Origin: an uncultured Clostridia bacterium
Lineage (GTDB): Bacteria > Bacillota > Clostridia > Lachnospirales > CAG-274
NCBI GenBank assembly: GCA_944384235.1
Contig: CALWSP010000006.1
Location: 186,001 to 250,000, forward strand
DNA: 64,000 bases
Direction of reading: 5' to 3'
Below are positions 1 to 8,800 of the stretch, one piece after another. The notes below the pieces were generated by a model that had not been told where the DNA came from, did not search any database, and worked only from the letters and a program-made list of their open reading frames with translations. Numbering within the stretch: position 1 is the first letter of the stretch; the number at the start of each line of letters is the position of its first letter. Position numbers and translations under genes: made by a program.

Positions 1-167
1 TTTAAATTAATTTTAACCTCTTGCTCGTAGTTGTTTCCAACCATTAAAGTAGCACTTCCCATTTCAAATAAAGAAACCTTTCCAAGAGTAACATTTTTTC
101 TATTGTATGTTACAACTGTAAATGAAATTATCATAACACAAAACATAAAACACATTACTCTTTTCAT
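1..167 (-). CDS. Partial secreted or membrane-anchored protein, N-terminal 55 residues
   Basis: An open frame starts with ATG at 167 and runs off the left edge of the window. It is preceded by a good ribosome binding site (AAGGAG at about 175-180). The first 20 or so residues are MKRVM followed by a hydrophobic stretch (CFMFCVMIISFTVV), which reads as a signal peptide or a single membrane anchor. The rest (RKNVTLGKVSLFEMGSATL and onward) is short and polar, and I do not recognise a family. The N-terminus faces away from the riboswitch locus on the other strand, so the two share only the intergenic region. The protein is truncated by the window edge, not by mutation as far as can be seen. Confidence 0.6.
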   Translation of the reverse strand, partial: MKRVMCFMFCVMIISFTVVTYNRKNVTLGKVSLFEMGSATLMVGNNYEQEVKINL

Positions 168-247
168 ATAAAATCTCCTTGCTAACATTTATTTATTATT
201 ATATTTTAAATATTAAAAATAATTACTATTTTTTAATAAAAAAATAC

Positions 248-276
248 TTGCTTTTTTTTCGAAAAAAAGTTAAAAT
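248..276 (+). promoter_or_regulatory. SigA-type promoter of the c-di-GMP riboswitch RNA
   Basis: A -35 box TTGCTT (248-253) is followed by a 17-base spacer and a -10 box TAAAAT (271-276). The predicted start is near 283, about 14 bases before the aptamer, which fits a riboswitch-led transcript. Confidence 0.6.
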
Positions 277-296
277 AAATTTATCAATAAATATAT

Positions 297-369
297 GTGG
301 CAAACTAATTGAAAAGTTAGGACGCAAAGCCAAGGGTCTAACCTCGTATGAGTAAGACAGCCGGTTGCC
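297..369 (+). promoter_or_regulatory. Cyclic di-GMP-I (GEMM-I) riboswitch aptamer
   Basis: The conserved GEMM-I core is present: the 5' strand GGCAAAC (299-305), a first hairpin CTAATT-GAAA-AGTTAG (305-320) capped by the GAAA tetraloop at 311-314, the joining core GGACGCAAAGCC (320-331), the second hairpin carrying the tetraloop-receptor-type TCTAA...TAAGAC arms, and the 3' closing strand GGTTGCC (363-369). The base before CAAA is G (300), the position corresponding to G20 of the Vibrio Vc2 aptamer, which favours c-di-GMP over the cGAMP-binding variants. The next gene on this strand is the symporter at 675, but two terminators and a separate promoter lie between. Confidence 0.93.
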
Positions 370-425
370 TGTTAAAAACAGATAAACTTTGTTTCCCCCA
401 GATTGTCTTAGATATTATCAAAGCT

Positions 426-456
426 AGTTGCCATAAGGCAACTTTTTGTTTTTTTT
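426..456 (+). terminator. Rho-independent terminator after the riboswitch
   Basis: Stem AGTTGCC (426-432) and GGCAACT (437-443) with an ATAA loop, then a T-rich tract to 456. The 3' arm could also pair with the aptamer's closing strand GGTTGCC at 363-369. This gives a plausible switch between aptamer P1 and terminator, so ligand binding would be expected to affect termination here. Which way it switches cannot be told from sequence. Confidence 0.8.
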
Positions 457-550
457 GGGCAACGAAGCAATATGCTTCATTTCCCCCAATCCGGTTAAGG
501 TAAATATAAAGGAAATTATATTTATTGATTTTAATACAGCTATTGCTGAA
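457..550 (+). other. Structured non-coding segment between two terminators
   Basis: No open frame with a ribosome binding site is visible. The segment can fold into three small hairpins: GAAGCA-ATA-TGCTTC, TAAATATAA paired with TTATATTTA, and CAGC-TATTG-CTG. It also carries one of three TTTCCCCC/GTTCCCCC motifs spaced across 391-567. I do not recognise a known riboswitch class here. It is probably the distal part of the riboswitch transcript after readthrough, or a small RNA of its own. Confidence 0.4.
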
Positions 551-551
551 A

Positions 552-590
552 AAAGTCCTCGTTCCCCCTTTCTTTACGGAGGGCTTTTTT
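552..590 (+). terminator. Second terminator downstream of the riboswitch
   Basis: Arms AGTCCTC (554-560) and GAGGGCT (579-585, one G-U pair) flank an 18-base loop, followed by six T residues. The large loop containing CCCCC makes it weaker than the first terminator. Confidence 0.6.
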
Positions 591-609
591 ACTATTTAGA
601 CATTTTGTC

Positions 610-638
610 TTGAAATATAAATAATAATATAGTATAAT
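610..638 (+). promoter_or_regulatory. SigA-type promoter of the DAACS symporter gene
   Basis: TTGAAA (610-615), a 17-base spacer and TATAAT (633-638), with a start expected near 645, about 30 bases before the symporter ATG. It lies downstream of both terminators, so the symporter can be expressed independently of the riboswitch. Confidence 0.7.
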
Positions 639-674
639 TATTTTACCATATTAAAATATAAAAGGGGTTTTAAA

Positions 675-1871
675 ATGAAAAATCATATGAGTTTATTATT
701 TAAACTAATTTTAGGCATCTTAGCTGGTATTGTGCTTGGCTCAATAAGTGCCTTTGTAGGCGATAACATACTATACATAGGTTTTGTTCGCCTCTTTGTA
801 ACTTTCACAAATCTGTTTTCAACTTTCCTAAGCTTCATAATTCCTTTAATAATTATTAGCTTTGTTGCTGTTGGTATGGCAGATTTAGGTAAAAGAGCAA
901 ATAAACTTTTTGCCATAACTTTAGGCCTTGCTTATGTTTCAACAATCCTTGCAGGCTTTATATCTTTTTTTGTAGGAAAATTAACTCTAAATAACGTAGT
1001 AACTACAATAAATAACAGCGAAATAGTAGAAAAAACTTTTGAGCCAATATTCACAATACAAGTTGACCCAGTTGTTTCTGTTATGACAGCTTTAGTTCTT
1101 GCTTTCCTCCTAGGCATAGGAATGGCAAATATAAAAGGAACTGGCCTACTTAATGGTATGAGAGATTTACAAAAAATAGTAGAAAATACTATTGCAAAAG
1201 TTTTAATTCCTCTAATACCTTATTACATCGCTGGTCTTTTCTGTAAAATCGGTGCTGAAGGAAAACTAGTTTCAACAATTAAAATGTTTGTAACTTTATT
1301 CTTCCTTATTGTTGTTTTACAACTATTATATATTCTTATCCAATATATAATAGCAAGCATTGTATGTAAGAAAAACCACTTAAAGAGCATAAAAAATGCC
1401 ATTCCAGCATATTTTACAGCCCTTGGAACACAGTCTTCTGCTTCTACCATTCCTGTTGCTTTAGAATGTGCTAGAAAAAATGGAATAAAAGAGGAAGTTG
1501 CAGACTTTTGCATACCACTTTGTGCAACTATTCACCTTGCAGGTGACACAATCTGCCTTGTTTTAGGCTCTATGGGAATTATGGTATCTCAAGGAATAGA
1601 ACCTACAATAACTATGTTCTTTTCTTACATACTTCTTCTTGGTGTAACAATGGTTGCCGCTCCAGGCGTTCCAGGTGGTGGAGTTATGGCAGCACTTGGT
1701 CTTATTGAAAGCATTTTAGGCTTTACAAACCCAATGAAACAGTTAATAATTTCTTTACATCTTTCACAAGATAGCTTTGGAACAGCAACAAACATTATGG
1801 GTGACCAAGCTCTTGCTCTTATTGTAGATAAATTTGATGATTTTACTTCAGCAAAAGAAAATAAAAACTAA
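675..1871 (+). CDS. Dicarboxylate/amino acid:cation symporter (DAACS family)
   Basis: This 398-residue integral membrane protein belongs to the sodium:dicarboxylate symporter family (PF00375; relatives SstT, GltP and TcyP). It would import a dicarboxylate or small amino acid such as serine, threonine or cystine with Na+ or H+. Family signatures are the serine-rich re-entrant hairpin (GTQSSASTIPVALECAR, about 251-267), the substrate region ATIHLAGDT where NMDGT-type motifs normally sit, the second hairpin APGVPGGGVMAALGLI, and the C-terminal NIMGDQALALIVDK helix with its conserved Asp. About eight membrane helices are visible. The ATG follows an AAAGGGG site. Its 3' end overlaps the convergent deacetylase gene by four bases. 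The substrate cannot be fixed because the NMDGT motif is altered. Confidence 0.88.
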   Translation: MKNHMSLLFKLILGILAGIVLGSISAFVGDNILYIGFVRLFVTFTNLFSTFLSFIIPLIIISFVAVGMADLGKRANKLFAITLGLAYVSTILAGFISFFVGKLTLNNVVTTINNSEIVEKTFEPIFTIQVDPVVSVMTALVLAFLLGIGMANIKGTGLLNGMRDLQKIVENTIAKVLIPLIPYYIAGLFCKIGAEGKLVSTIKMFVTLFFLIVVLQLLYILIQYIIASIVCKKNHLKSIKNAIPAYFTALGTQSSASTIPVALECARKNGIKEEVADFCIPLCATIHLAGDTICLVLGSMGIMVSQGIEPTITMFFSYILLLGVTMVAAPGVPGGGVMAALGLIESILGFTNPMKQLIISLHLSQDSFGTATNIMGDQALALIVDKFDDFTSAKENKN

Positions 1872-2650
1872 TTCGCAAGTTGGCTTGCATAAACAAATTC
1901 AACATCATTTTTATATTCATTATATATTTCTAAAATAGCTTCAGCAGTTATTTTTCCACCCTCGGCTCCAACGTGCCCTATGGCAAGTGCGGAGCCCTTT
2001 TTTTGAGCTATTTCAATAGTTTTTCTCAAGTTTTGTTTAACCTTTTCTTTGCTTTTTGTGCTATCTAAAAAAACATCTCTTTTAACAGCCTTAACACCAA
2101 GGCTTTTTGCCACATCATAGGCAACAGACTTACTGCTTGTTACACTGTCAACATAAAACCAGTTGCTCTCTTTTGCAATTTTTAAAATAGATTCCATCTT
2201 TTCTCTATCTTCAGTTATTAATGAACCCATATGGTTGTTAAACCCCACAGCCTTGTTAATTTGCTCTTTGTTTTTCTTAAAAACATTTTCCACTTCTTTT
2301 ATGCTCATATTTGACAAAATTGGGCTAGACCCAAGCCAGCTAACCTTTCCAGTATGGGCTTGCATTGGCTGATGTAAAATAACCTCTTTGCCGTTTTCTA
2401 AAAGTAAATTCATCTCTTTTTCACTCTTTGGCATATCTGGCATTACCGCCCCTGTAAATTTAATAGGCAATTTAAGCATTTCTAAACTACCCTCTTGGTT
2501 GTTTCCAAAATCATCAATAACAATTGCTATTTTAGGCTTGTTTTCTGCCATAGTTGGCATAAAATCCGTTGAAACTAACCTTAAAATAAGTAATAATAAT
2601 ATAGATAATAAAAATATCTTTAAAATAGTCAAAACTTTAAATTTTTTCAT
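1868..2650 (-). CDS. Divergent polysaccharide deacetylase family protein (YibQ-like)
   Basis: This 260-residue protein matches the divergent polysaccharide deacetylase family (PF04748, formerly DUF610). A single N-terminal hydrophobic segment (about 9-26) would anchor it or direct secretion. The family hallmarks follow: IAIVIDDFG (about 40-48) with the paired Asp, the EVILHQPMQ motif, FNNHMGS containing the metal-site His, and the late AIGHVG motif. Members adopt the NodB-like barrel and are thought to act on cell-envelope glycans, but the substrate is not established. The ATG at 2650 has an AAGGGTG site. It is convergent with the symporter gene and is read as a single-gene unit. Confidence 0.85.
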   Translation of the reverse strand: MKKFKVLTILKIFLLSILLLLILRLVSTDFMPTMAENKPKIAIVIDDFGNNQEGSLEMLKLPIKFTGAVMPDMPKSEKEMNLLLENGKEVILHQPMQAHTGKVSWLGSSPILSNMSIKEVENVFKKNKEQINKAVGFNNHMGSLITEDREKMESILKIAKESNWFYVDSVTSSKSVAYDVAKSLGVKAVKRDVFLDSTKSKEKVKQNLRKTIEIAQKKGSALAIGHVGAEGGKITAEAILEIYNEYKNDVEFVYASQLAN

Positions 2651-2703
2651 ATTTACACCCTTAATTTTTTTTGCTAAAATTATATTATAAAGGAGGATTG
2701 ATT

Positions 2704-3249
2704 ATGAAATTAATGTTTGCATCTGACATTCACGGCTCTATTTTTTATGCTGAAAAAATGGCAAAAGCATATAAAGACGAAAAGGCCGAAAAACTCATTC
2801 TTTTAGGGGATTTATTGTATCACGGCCCTAGAAACGACTTGCCAAAAGATTATAACCCTAAAGCTGTTATAACTCTTTTAAACTCGTTAAAAACCGAAAT
2901 TTTAGCAGTTAGAGGGAATTGCGAAGCTGAAGTTGACCAAATGGTTTTAGAGTTTCCAGTTTTAGCTGACTACTCTACAATTTTTCTAGATAATAAAATG
3001 TTTTTTATAACTCACGGCCACACATATAACACCTCTAACCCACCAAATTTAAAAAACGGAGATTTCCTTATTCACGGCCACACTCATATACCTACAATAG
3101 AACCGCAACAAGAAGACTACATATATATTAACCCAGGTTCAACCACACTTCCTAAAAACGGAAGCAAAAATAGTTATATGGTTTATGAAAACAAAAAATT
3201 TACCATCAAAGATTTTGATGGCAACATAATTATGGAGCGTGAATTTTAA
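2704..3249 (+). CDS. yfcE: YfcE-type metallophosphodiesterase
   Basis: The product (181 residues) is a calcineurin-like phosphoesterase of the YfcE/MJ0936 family (PF12850), a manganese-dependent phosphodiesterase with no settled natural substrate. Motifs in order are SDIHG (residues 7-11), LLGDLLYHGP, RGNCE, HGHTYN and HGHTHIP, which together form the dinuclear metal site, and YINPGS near the end. I chose the ATG at 2704 because an ideal AAGGAGG lies eight bases upstream; an upstream in-frame ATG at 2671 would put this site inside the gene. The stop overlaps the next start (TAATG), so the gene is translationally coupled to the AEC transporter. Confidence 0.9.
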   Translation: MKLMFASDIHGSIFYAEKMAKAYKDEKAEKLILLGDLLYHGPRNDLPKDYNPKAVITLLNSLKTEILAVRGNCEAEVDQMVLEFPVLADYSTIFLDNKMFFITHGHTYNTSNPPNLKNGDFLIHGHTHIPTIEPQQEDYIYINPGSTTLPKNGSKNSYMVYENKKFTIKDFDGNIIMEREF

Positions 3250-4238
3250 TGAATACATTTTTATTTACTTTAGATGCAGTAGCACCTATTATAATAGTCA
3301 TTTTTGTTGGCTGGTTTGTTAAAAAAATAAACCTTTTAAATGATAACTTCTTTGTTAATGCAAATAAATTTGTGTTTAATGTAGCTATCCCAACTTATTT
3401 GTTTTATAGTGTTTATAACATTGAAAAAATTTCAGATATAAATTGGGGGCTAACAATTTTAATTGCTCTCTTAGCAATTTTTATTTATTTTTTAGCCACT
3501 ATATTTTTTGTCTTTTACACAAAAGATAATGGAAAGCGTGGAGTTTTAATACAATGTGCGTTTAGGTCAAATTATGCTATAATAGGAATTCCCCTAGCTA
3601 GTGCTATTGGTGGAGCAGAGTCTATGGCAACTGCAGCTGTTGTATCTGCCATTGGAATACCAACTTTTAACATCTTAGCAGTTATAGCTCTTTCCATTTT
3701 TAGCTATAACAACGAAGGAACAAAAATTAATGTCTTTAACATTTTAAAATCTATTTGCAAAAACCCACTTATAATAGGTGTTTTTAGTGCTATTGTATGC
3801 TTAATTTTGCGTAACTACACTTCTTTTAGAATAAAAGATAACATTCCTTTTATTTATAGCTCTATAAAGCAAATTGGCTCTATGGCGTCGCCTTTGGCTC
3901 TCATAGTGCTAGGTGGTAGGTTTAAAGTTGAAGCAGTAAAATCTCTTGCAAAAGATATAACTTTAGGTGTTCTTTGGAGATTAGTCTTATCCCCTTTAAT
4001 ATGCATTTTAATAATTTTGTTTATTGCAAATAAAGGAGTTGTAAACCTCTCCACATCAGATTTTCCTGCAATAATTGCCTTTTATGGCTCTCCTGTTGCA
4101 GTAAGCTCCGCAATTATGGCAGAAAGTATGAATTGCCACGGTGAGCTTGCTAGGCAATTAGTTATATGGTGTAACATAGTTTCTATTTTCACTGTGTTTT
4201 TAATAATTTTAATATCTAAATATTTTTCACTTATATAA
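3249..4238 (+). CDS. AEC family transporter (auxin efflux carrier type permease)
   Basis: This 329-residue membrane protein has about ten hydrophobic segments and fits the AEC family (PF03547), which in bacteria includes malonate, malate and other organic-acid permeases. Typical features are the N-terminal VAPIIIVIFVGWFVKK, the conserved FRSNYAIIGIPLA segment in the middle (about 103-115), and the C-terminal FYGSPVAVSSAIMAE motif. Its start codon overlaps the stop of the phosphoesterase gene, so both are made from one mRNA. No other operon member follows; a strong hairpin ends transcription. The substrate is unknown. Confidence 0.87.
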   Translation: MNTFLFTLDAVAPIIIVIFVGWFVKKINLLNDNFFVNANKFVFNVAIPTYLFYSVYNIEKISDINWGLTILIALLAIFIYFLATIFFVFYTKDNGKRGVLIQCAFRSNYAIIGIPLASAIGGAESMATAAVVSAIGIPTFNILAVIALSIFSYNNEGTKINVFNILKSICKNPLIIGVFSAIVCLILRNYTSFRIKDNIPFIYSSIKQIGSMASPLALIVLGGRFKVEAVKSLAKDITLGVLWRLVLSPLICILIILFIANKGVVNLSTSDFPAIIAFYGSPVAVSSAIMAESMNCHGELARQLVIWCNIVSIFTVFLIILISKYFSLI

Positions 4239-4261
4239 AAGCGTGCTTTAAGCACGCTTTT
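4237..4261. terminator. Bidirectional terminator between convergent genes
   Basis: Arms AAAAGCGTGC (4237-4246) and GCACGCTTTT (4252-4261) around a TTTAA loop. The A and T tracts flank both sides, so it serves the AEC gene on the plus strand and the convergent membrane gene on the minus strand. Confidence 0.85.
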
Positions 4262-4634
4262 ATATATTTACCCCTAAAACTCCGCCAACTCCGCCACCTG
4301 CTATTGCTAAAGCAAGGTTAATTAATAAATTTGGGCCTATTTCATAATTAGGAATAAGAATAAATCCAATTAATCCCATAACTAAAACATATGTAAACCC
4401 TGAAAGTATGCCCCACCAAATTCCACCTTTTTTAGCTGATTTGGCAGTAACTAAACCACAAAGTATACAAACAATAACTGTAACCACCCTAATTATAGTA
4501 ACTATATAATTTTCGTTAAAATCAGTGTATGTAACTAAAACAGAAAGAACAAATAAAACTATAATTGTAATTATATATCCTATTAATAACCCTTTAAATA
4601 AAGAAAGAATTGGCGAGCCTTTAATCTTAAACAT
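4260..4634 (-). CDS. Small four-helix membrane protein, TIGR04086 (YrzE) type
   Basis: A 124-residue protein with four hydrophobic helices, the pattern of the TIGR04086/YrzE family of unknown function. After a short basic N-terminus come the helices LLIGYIITIIVLFVLSVL, a second around IVTIIRVVTVIVCIL, a third with WWGILSGFTYVLVMGLIGFIL and a Gly-rich last helix (ALAIAGGGVGGVLGV). The start at 4634 follows AAGGAGG with a proper spacing; a longer frame from 4670 has no such site. The protein stops inside the bidirectional terminator. It stands alone between the AEC gene and the pilin gene. Confidence 0.75.
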   Translation of the reverse strand: MFKIKGSPILSLFKGLLIGYIITIIVLFVLSVLVTYTDFNENYIVTIIRVVTVIVCILCGLVTAKSAKKGGIWWGILSGFTYVLVMGLIGFILIPNYEIGPNLLINLALAIAGGGVGGVLGVNI

Positions 4635-4702
4635 AAAAAACCTCCTTGATATATAATAATATATATTCAAGAAGGTTAATTTTATTCATTAATTTTATTA
4701 AT

Positions 4703-5664
4703 TTATTTTATTTTCATTGTGTTGCTACTAGAAAATTTACCTTTTTTAGTTATAACATATATTGAACTATCTTTCATAACTAAATCACCTTTTTCATAGG
4801 CTTTGTTTGAATCGTATTTAAATAATATATCACCACTTACAGCTACAATATATTTGCTTTTCTCATTTCCTTGGAATAAAGGTGCTATTCTATCACTGCC
4901 ATTAGGTTTCATCTCTACATCATCTAACATCATATATAATTTATCATCTTTATCACAATAGAAAACCTCACCTTTTTTAAACACAACACTTTCTTCATAT
5001 CTAACTCTGTCCCAGTTTCCATTGTCGCCTATAACATAAAATTGCCCATCTTCGTCTTTAACTACAATACCTTTTCCTCCAACTACTTCAGCTGTTGTGC
5101 TTTCTGTTTTACTTTCTGTCACAATCTCTGTTGTAACTACTACTTTAGTTGTGCTTTCTGTTTTTGCCTCTGTTACTGCCTCTGTTGTTTTTTCTGTCAC
5201 CACAATATTAGTTGTTGTACTTTCCACAGGTCTTGGAACATTTGTAATTGTTTCACTTCTAGTTGTTGTTTCTGGAAGCGTTCCGTCATAACTATCTAAA
5301 ATAGTGTACTTATTGTTTTCATATAATACATATAAATTGTCATTATATTTGTAAAGAAGCCTTGAAACAATTTCATCTCCCTCACTTTTAAGCTCAACAA
5401 TGTTGTATGGCTCTATTTGAGCTAAATTGGCAATTTTTTCCTTTAACTTGTCATTTACTCCTCTTGAACCCGTTTTAACATATTGGTGGCTCAATTCATC
5501 TATTGCCGTAGCAACAGCACTTCTACACTCCATTGTAGCGGCTGTTTCCTGCCCCTTTTTTGTATATCCACAAAAACAGATGGCAATGCTACTGCCATAA
5601 GAATAGCTAATATAACTAAAACAACAATTACTTCAATTAAAGTAAAACCCTTTGTATCCCTCAT
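4703..5664 (-). pseudogene. Type IV pilin-like gene with a one-base frameshift
   Basis: ATG at 5664 opens a prepilin: MRDTKG then FTLIEVIVVLVILAILMAV, with the prepilin peptidase site after Gly6 and the conserved Glu at +5 of the mature chain. That frame stops at 5500 after 54 residues. The -1-related frame picks up at about 5567 with GYTKKGQETAATMECRSAV, the usual pilin continuation, and stays open to 4703. Adding one base to the five-base homopolymer at 5572-5576 would join the frames. The downstream part (about 275 residues) has a Thr/Glu-rich linker and a charged beta-rich C-terminal domain. No pilus assembly genes are nearby. It may be a true pseudogene, a phase-variable gene or a sequencing error. 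Confidence 0.75.
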
Positions 5665-5731
5665 ATATTAATCCACCCCTTAAAAATTTATTCTAACAAC
5701 ACATAAACACCATCTCTATAAATGTATCAAT

Positions 5732-5760
5732 ATGTTATCATATTATTAAAACAAAAGCAA
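5732..5760 (-). promoter_or_regulatory. Promoter of the pilin-like gene
   Basis: On the minus strand TTGCTT (5760-5755), 17 bases and TAACAT (5737-5732), with transcription starting about 60 bases before the prepilin ATG. Confidence 0.5.
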
Positions 5761-5796
5761 CATATTTCTTAAAAATTTTTTAATTTTAACAAAAAA

Positions 5797-5821
5797 ATTC
5801 CCTATACAAAGTATAGGGAAT
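5797..5821 (-). terminator. Terminator of the rpoBC operon
   Basis: Arms ATTCCCTATAC and GTATAGGGAAT around a three-base loop. On the minus strand the hairpin is followed by seven T residues, just after the rpoC stop codon. Confidence 0.9.
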
Positions 5822-5829
5822 TAAAAGCC

Positions 5830-8800
5830 TTATTCTTCAATGTTTTCAAAAACTTCAGTGCTGTTAATTTCAGAACTTTCTGTTTCCACAACGTCAGAAC
5901 TTTCTAAATTTTTATTAACTAAAATATCCTCTTCTACATAGTCTGGCTTGTCAAGTTTTAAATCAACCTTTCTATAAAGGTTCATACCAGTACCAGCAGG
6001 AATTAATTTACCAATAATAACATTTTCTTTAAGTCCAACAAGAGGGTCTACCTTGCCCTTAACAGCAGCGTCTGTTAAAACCTTTGTTGTTTCCTGGAAT
6101 GAAGCAGCAGATAAGAAACTATCAGTTGCTAAGGAAGCCTTAGTAATACCTAATAAAGTTCTAGTACCAGTTGCTTCTTCTTTGCCTTCGTTAATAGCCT
6201 TAGTGTTAGCATTTTCAAAAGCAAGCCAATCCACCTGAGAGCCTGGAAGTAAGCCAGTGTCACCAGCCTGTTCCACTCTAACTCTCTTTAACATCTGTCT
6301 AACAATAACTTCAATATGCTTATCGTTAATATCCACACCTTGTAAACGGTATACTCTCTGAACTTCTTTAAGAATATAGTCCTGAACACCTCTTACGCCG
6401 TTAATTCTTAAAATATCCTGAGGATAAATAGAACCTTCTGTAATTTGGTGGCCAGCCTCAATAATATCGCCGTTTAACACACAAACTCTTGAGCCATAAG
6501 GTATAGAATAATCTTTTACAGTACCATCTGGAGATGTAACACTAACATCTTCTTTCTTAGTAACCTTGTTCACATTCACAGTTACCTTACCGCCTAATTC
6601 AGCAATAATAGAGCGACCCTTTGGATTTCTAGCCTCAAAAAGTTCCTCAACTCTTGGAAGACCTTGTGTAAGGTCGTTACCAGAGATACCACCAGTATGG
6701 AAAGTTCTCATTGTAAGCTGTGTACCAGGCTCACCAATTGACTGAGCTGCTATAATACCAACAGCCTCACCAATTCTAACCTGTCTACCACTAGCCATAT
6801 TTGAACCATAACACTTAGAGCAAACACCGTTTTGGCACTTACAGCTAAGAATAGTTCTAATTTTAGCTTTAGTAACACCAGCTTCAACAACAGCATCAGC
6901 CATATCTGGAGTAATTAATGTGTCGTTAGGAACAATCACTTCACCTGTTTCTGGGTGAATAATATCTTCAGCAGAAAATCTGCCTCTAATTCTATCACAT
7001 AAAGACTCAATAGTTTCTGAACCGTCCATAAACGCTTCAACTTCCATATAAGGAACAGTGTCAAGGTTTTCAGCACAGTCATACTCTCTAATAATAATGT
7101 CCTGAGCAACGTCAACAAGTCTTCTTGTAAGGTAACCTGAGTCTGCTGTTTTAAGGGCAGTATCTGTAAGACCCTTTCTTGCGCCGTGAGCAGAAATGAA
7201 GTATTCTTGAACAGAAAGACCCTCACGGAAGTTTGCCTTAATAGGTAACTCAATAGTTTCACCACTTGGAGATGCCATAAGACCTCTCATACCAGCTAAC
7301 TGCTTAATCTGTCTGTTAGAACCTCTCGCACCAGAAAGAGCCATCATATAGATGTCGTTGTACTGACCAAGGTTGTCAATAAGAGCTTTAGTAATCTTAT
7401 CGTCAATCTTTTCCCAAACAGAAATAACTTTGTTGTGTCTTTCCTCGTCAGTCATAAGACCTCTTCTATACATCTTAGTAATCTTGTTTACTTCTTCGTC
7501 ACCCTCTGCAAGGAACTCATACTTTTCTTGAGGAATCTTCATATCAGATACAGAAACAGTAAGAGAAGCTCTTGTAGAGAACTTGTAACCTAAGCTCTTA
7601 ATAGCGTCAAGCACTTCTGCTGTTTCAGTAGCTGGGTGCTTGTGTATACATCTGTTAATAATCTTACCAAGCTCTTTTTTGCCTGCTAAGAAATCAATTT
7701 CATATTTGAAATAATTTTCTTCTTTAGTTCTGTCAACAAAACCTAAATCTTGAGGAATTATTTCGTTAAATATAATTCTACCACAAGTAGTTTCTGCAAT
7801 ACCAGTTTTAATCTCGCCATCTATTTCAATTTGTCTTCTAACTTTAATCTTAGCGTGAAGGCTAATAACTTTGTTGTCGTAAGCAAGTAATGCTTCGTTT
7901 TCGTCCATAAACACCTTGCCTTCGCCAATTTCATTGTCCTTAGCAAGTGTAAGGTAGTAAATACCAAGAACCATATCCTGAGATGGAACAGCAACTGGCT
8001 CACCATCAGATGGTTTTAAAAGGTTGTTAGGAGATAAAAGAAGGAATCTACACTCAGCTTGTGCCTCAACACTTAAAGGAACGTGAACTGCCATCTGGTC
8101 GCCGTCAAAGTCAGCGTTGTATGCAGTACAAACAAGTGGGTGTAACTTTAAAGCTCTACCCTCAACAAGAACAGGTTCAAAAGCCTGAATACCAAGTCTG
8201 TGTAAAGTAGGAGCTCTGTTAAGCATAACAGGGTGCTCTTTAATAACGCTTTCAAGAACGTCCCAAACCTCAGGTTTTAACTGCTCAACCATTCTTTTAG
8301 CACTTTTAATGTTTGCAGCAATTTCGTCGCTAACAAGTTTTTTCATAACAAATGGCTTGAAAAGCTCAATAGCCATTTCTTTAGGTAAACCACATTGATA
8401 AATTTTAAGAGTAGGTCCAACTACAATAACAGAACGGCCAGAGTAGTCAACTCTCTTACCAAGAAGGTTCTGTCTAAATCTACCTTGCTTACCCTTTAAT
8501 AAATCAGAAAGAGATTTTAAAGCTCTGTTGCCAGGGCCTGTAACAGGTCTACCCCTTCTACCGTTGTCAATAAGGGAGTCAACAGCCTCCTGCAACATTC
8601 TCTTTTCATTTCTTATGATAATATCAGGTGTACCATATTCAATGAGCTTTTTCAATCTGTTGTTTCTGTTAATAACTCTTCTGTATAAGTCGTTAAGGTC
8701 AGATGTAGCAAATCTACCACCATCAAGCTGAACCATAGGTCTAAGCTCAGGAGGAATAACTGGCACTACATCAAGAATCATCCATTCTGGCTTGTTGTCA

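Noticed and set aside
457..550. T-box or known amino-acid riboswitch upstream of the symporter
   Set aside because: No T-box AGGGTGG/ACCGCG core and no lysine, glycine or other known aptamer core could be found; described only as a structured segment.
1223..1513. 96-residue minus-strand ORF within the symporter gene
   Set aside because: Shadow frame of a conserved membrane protein.
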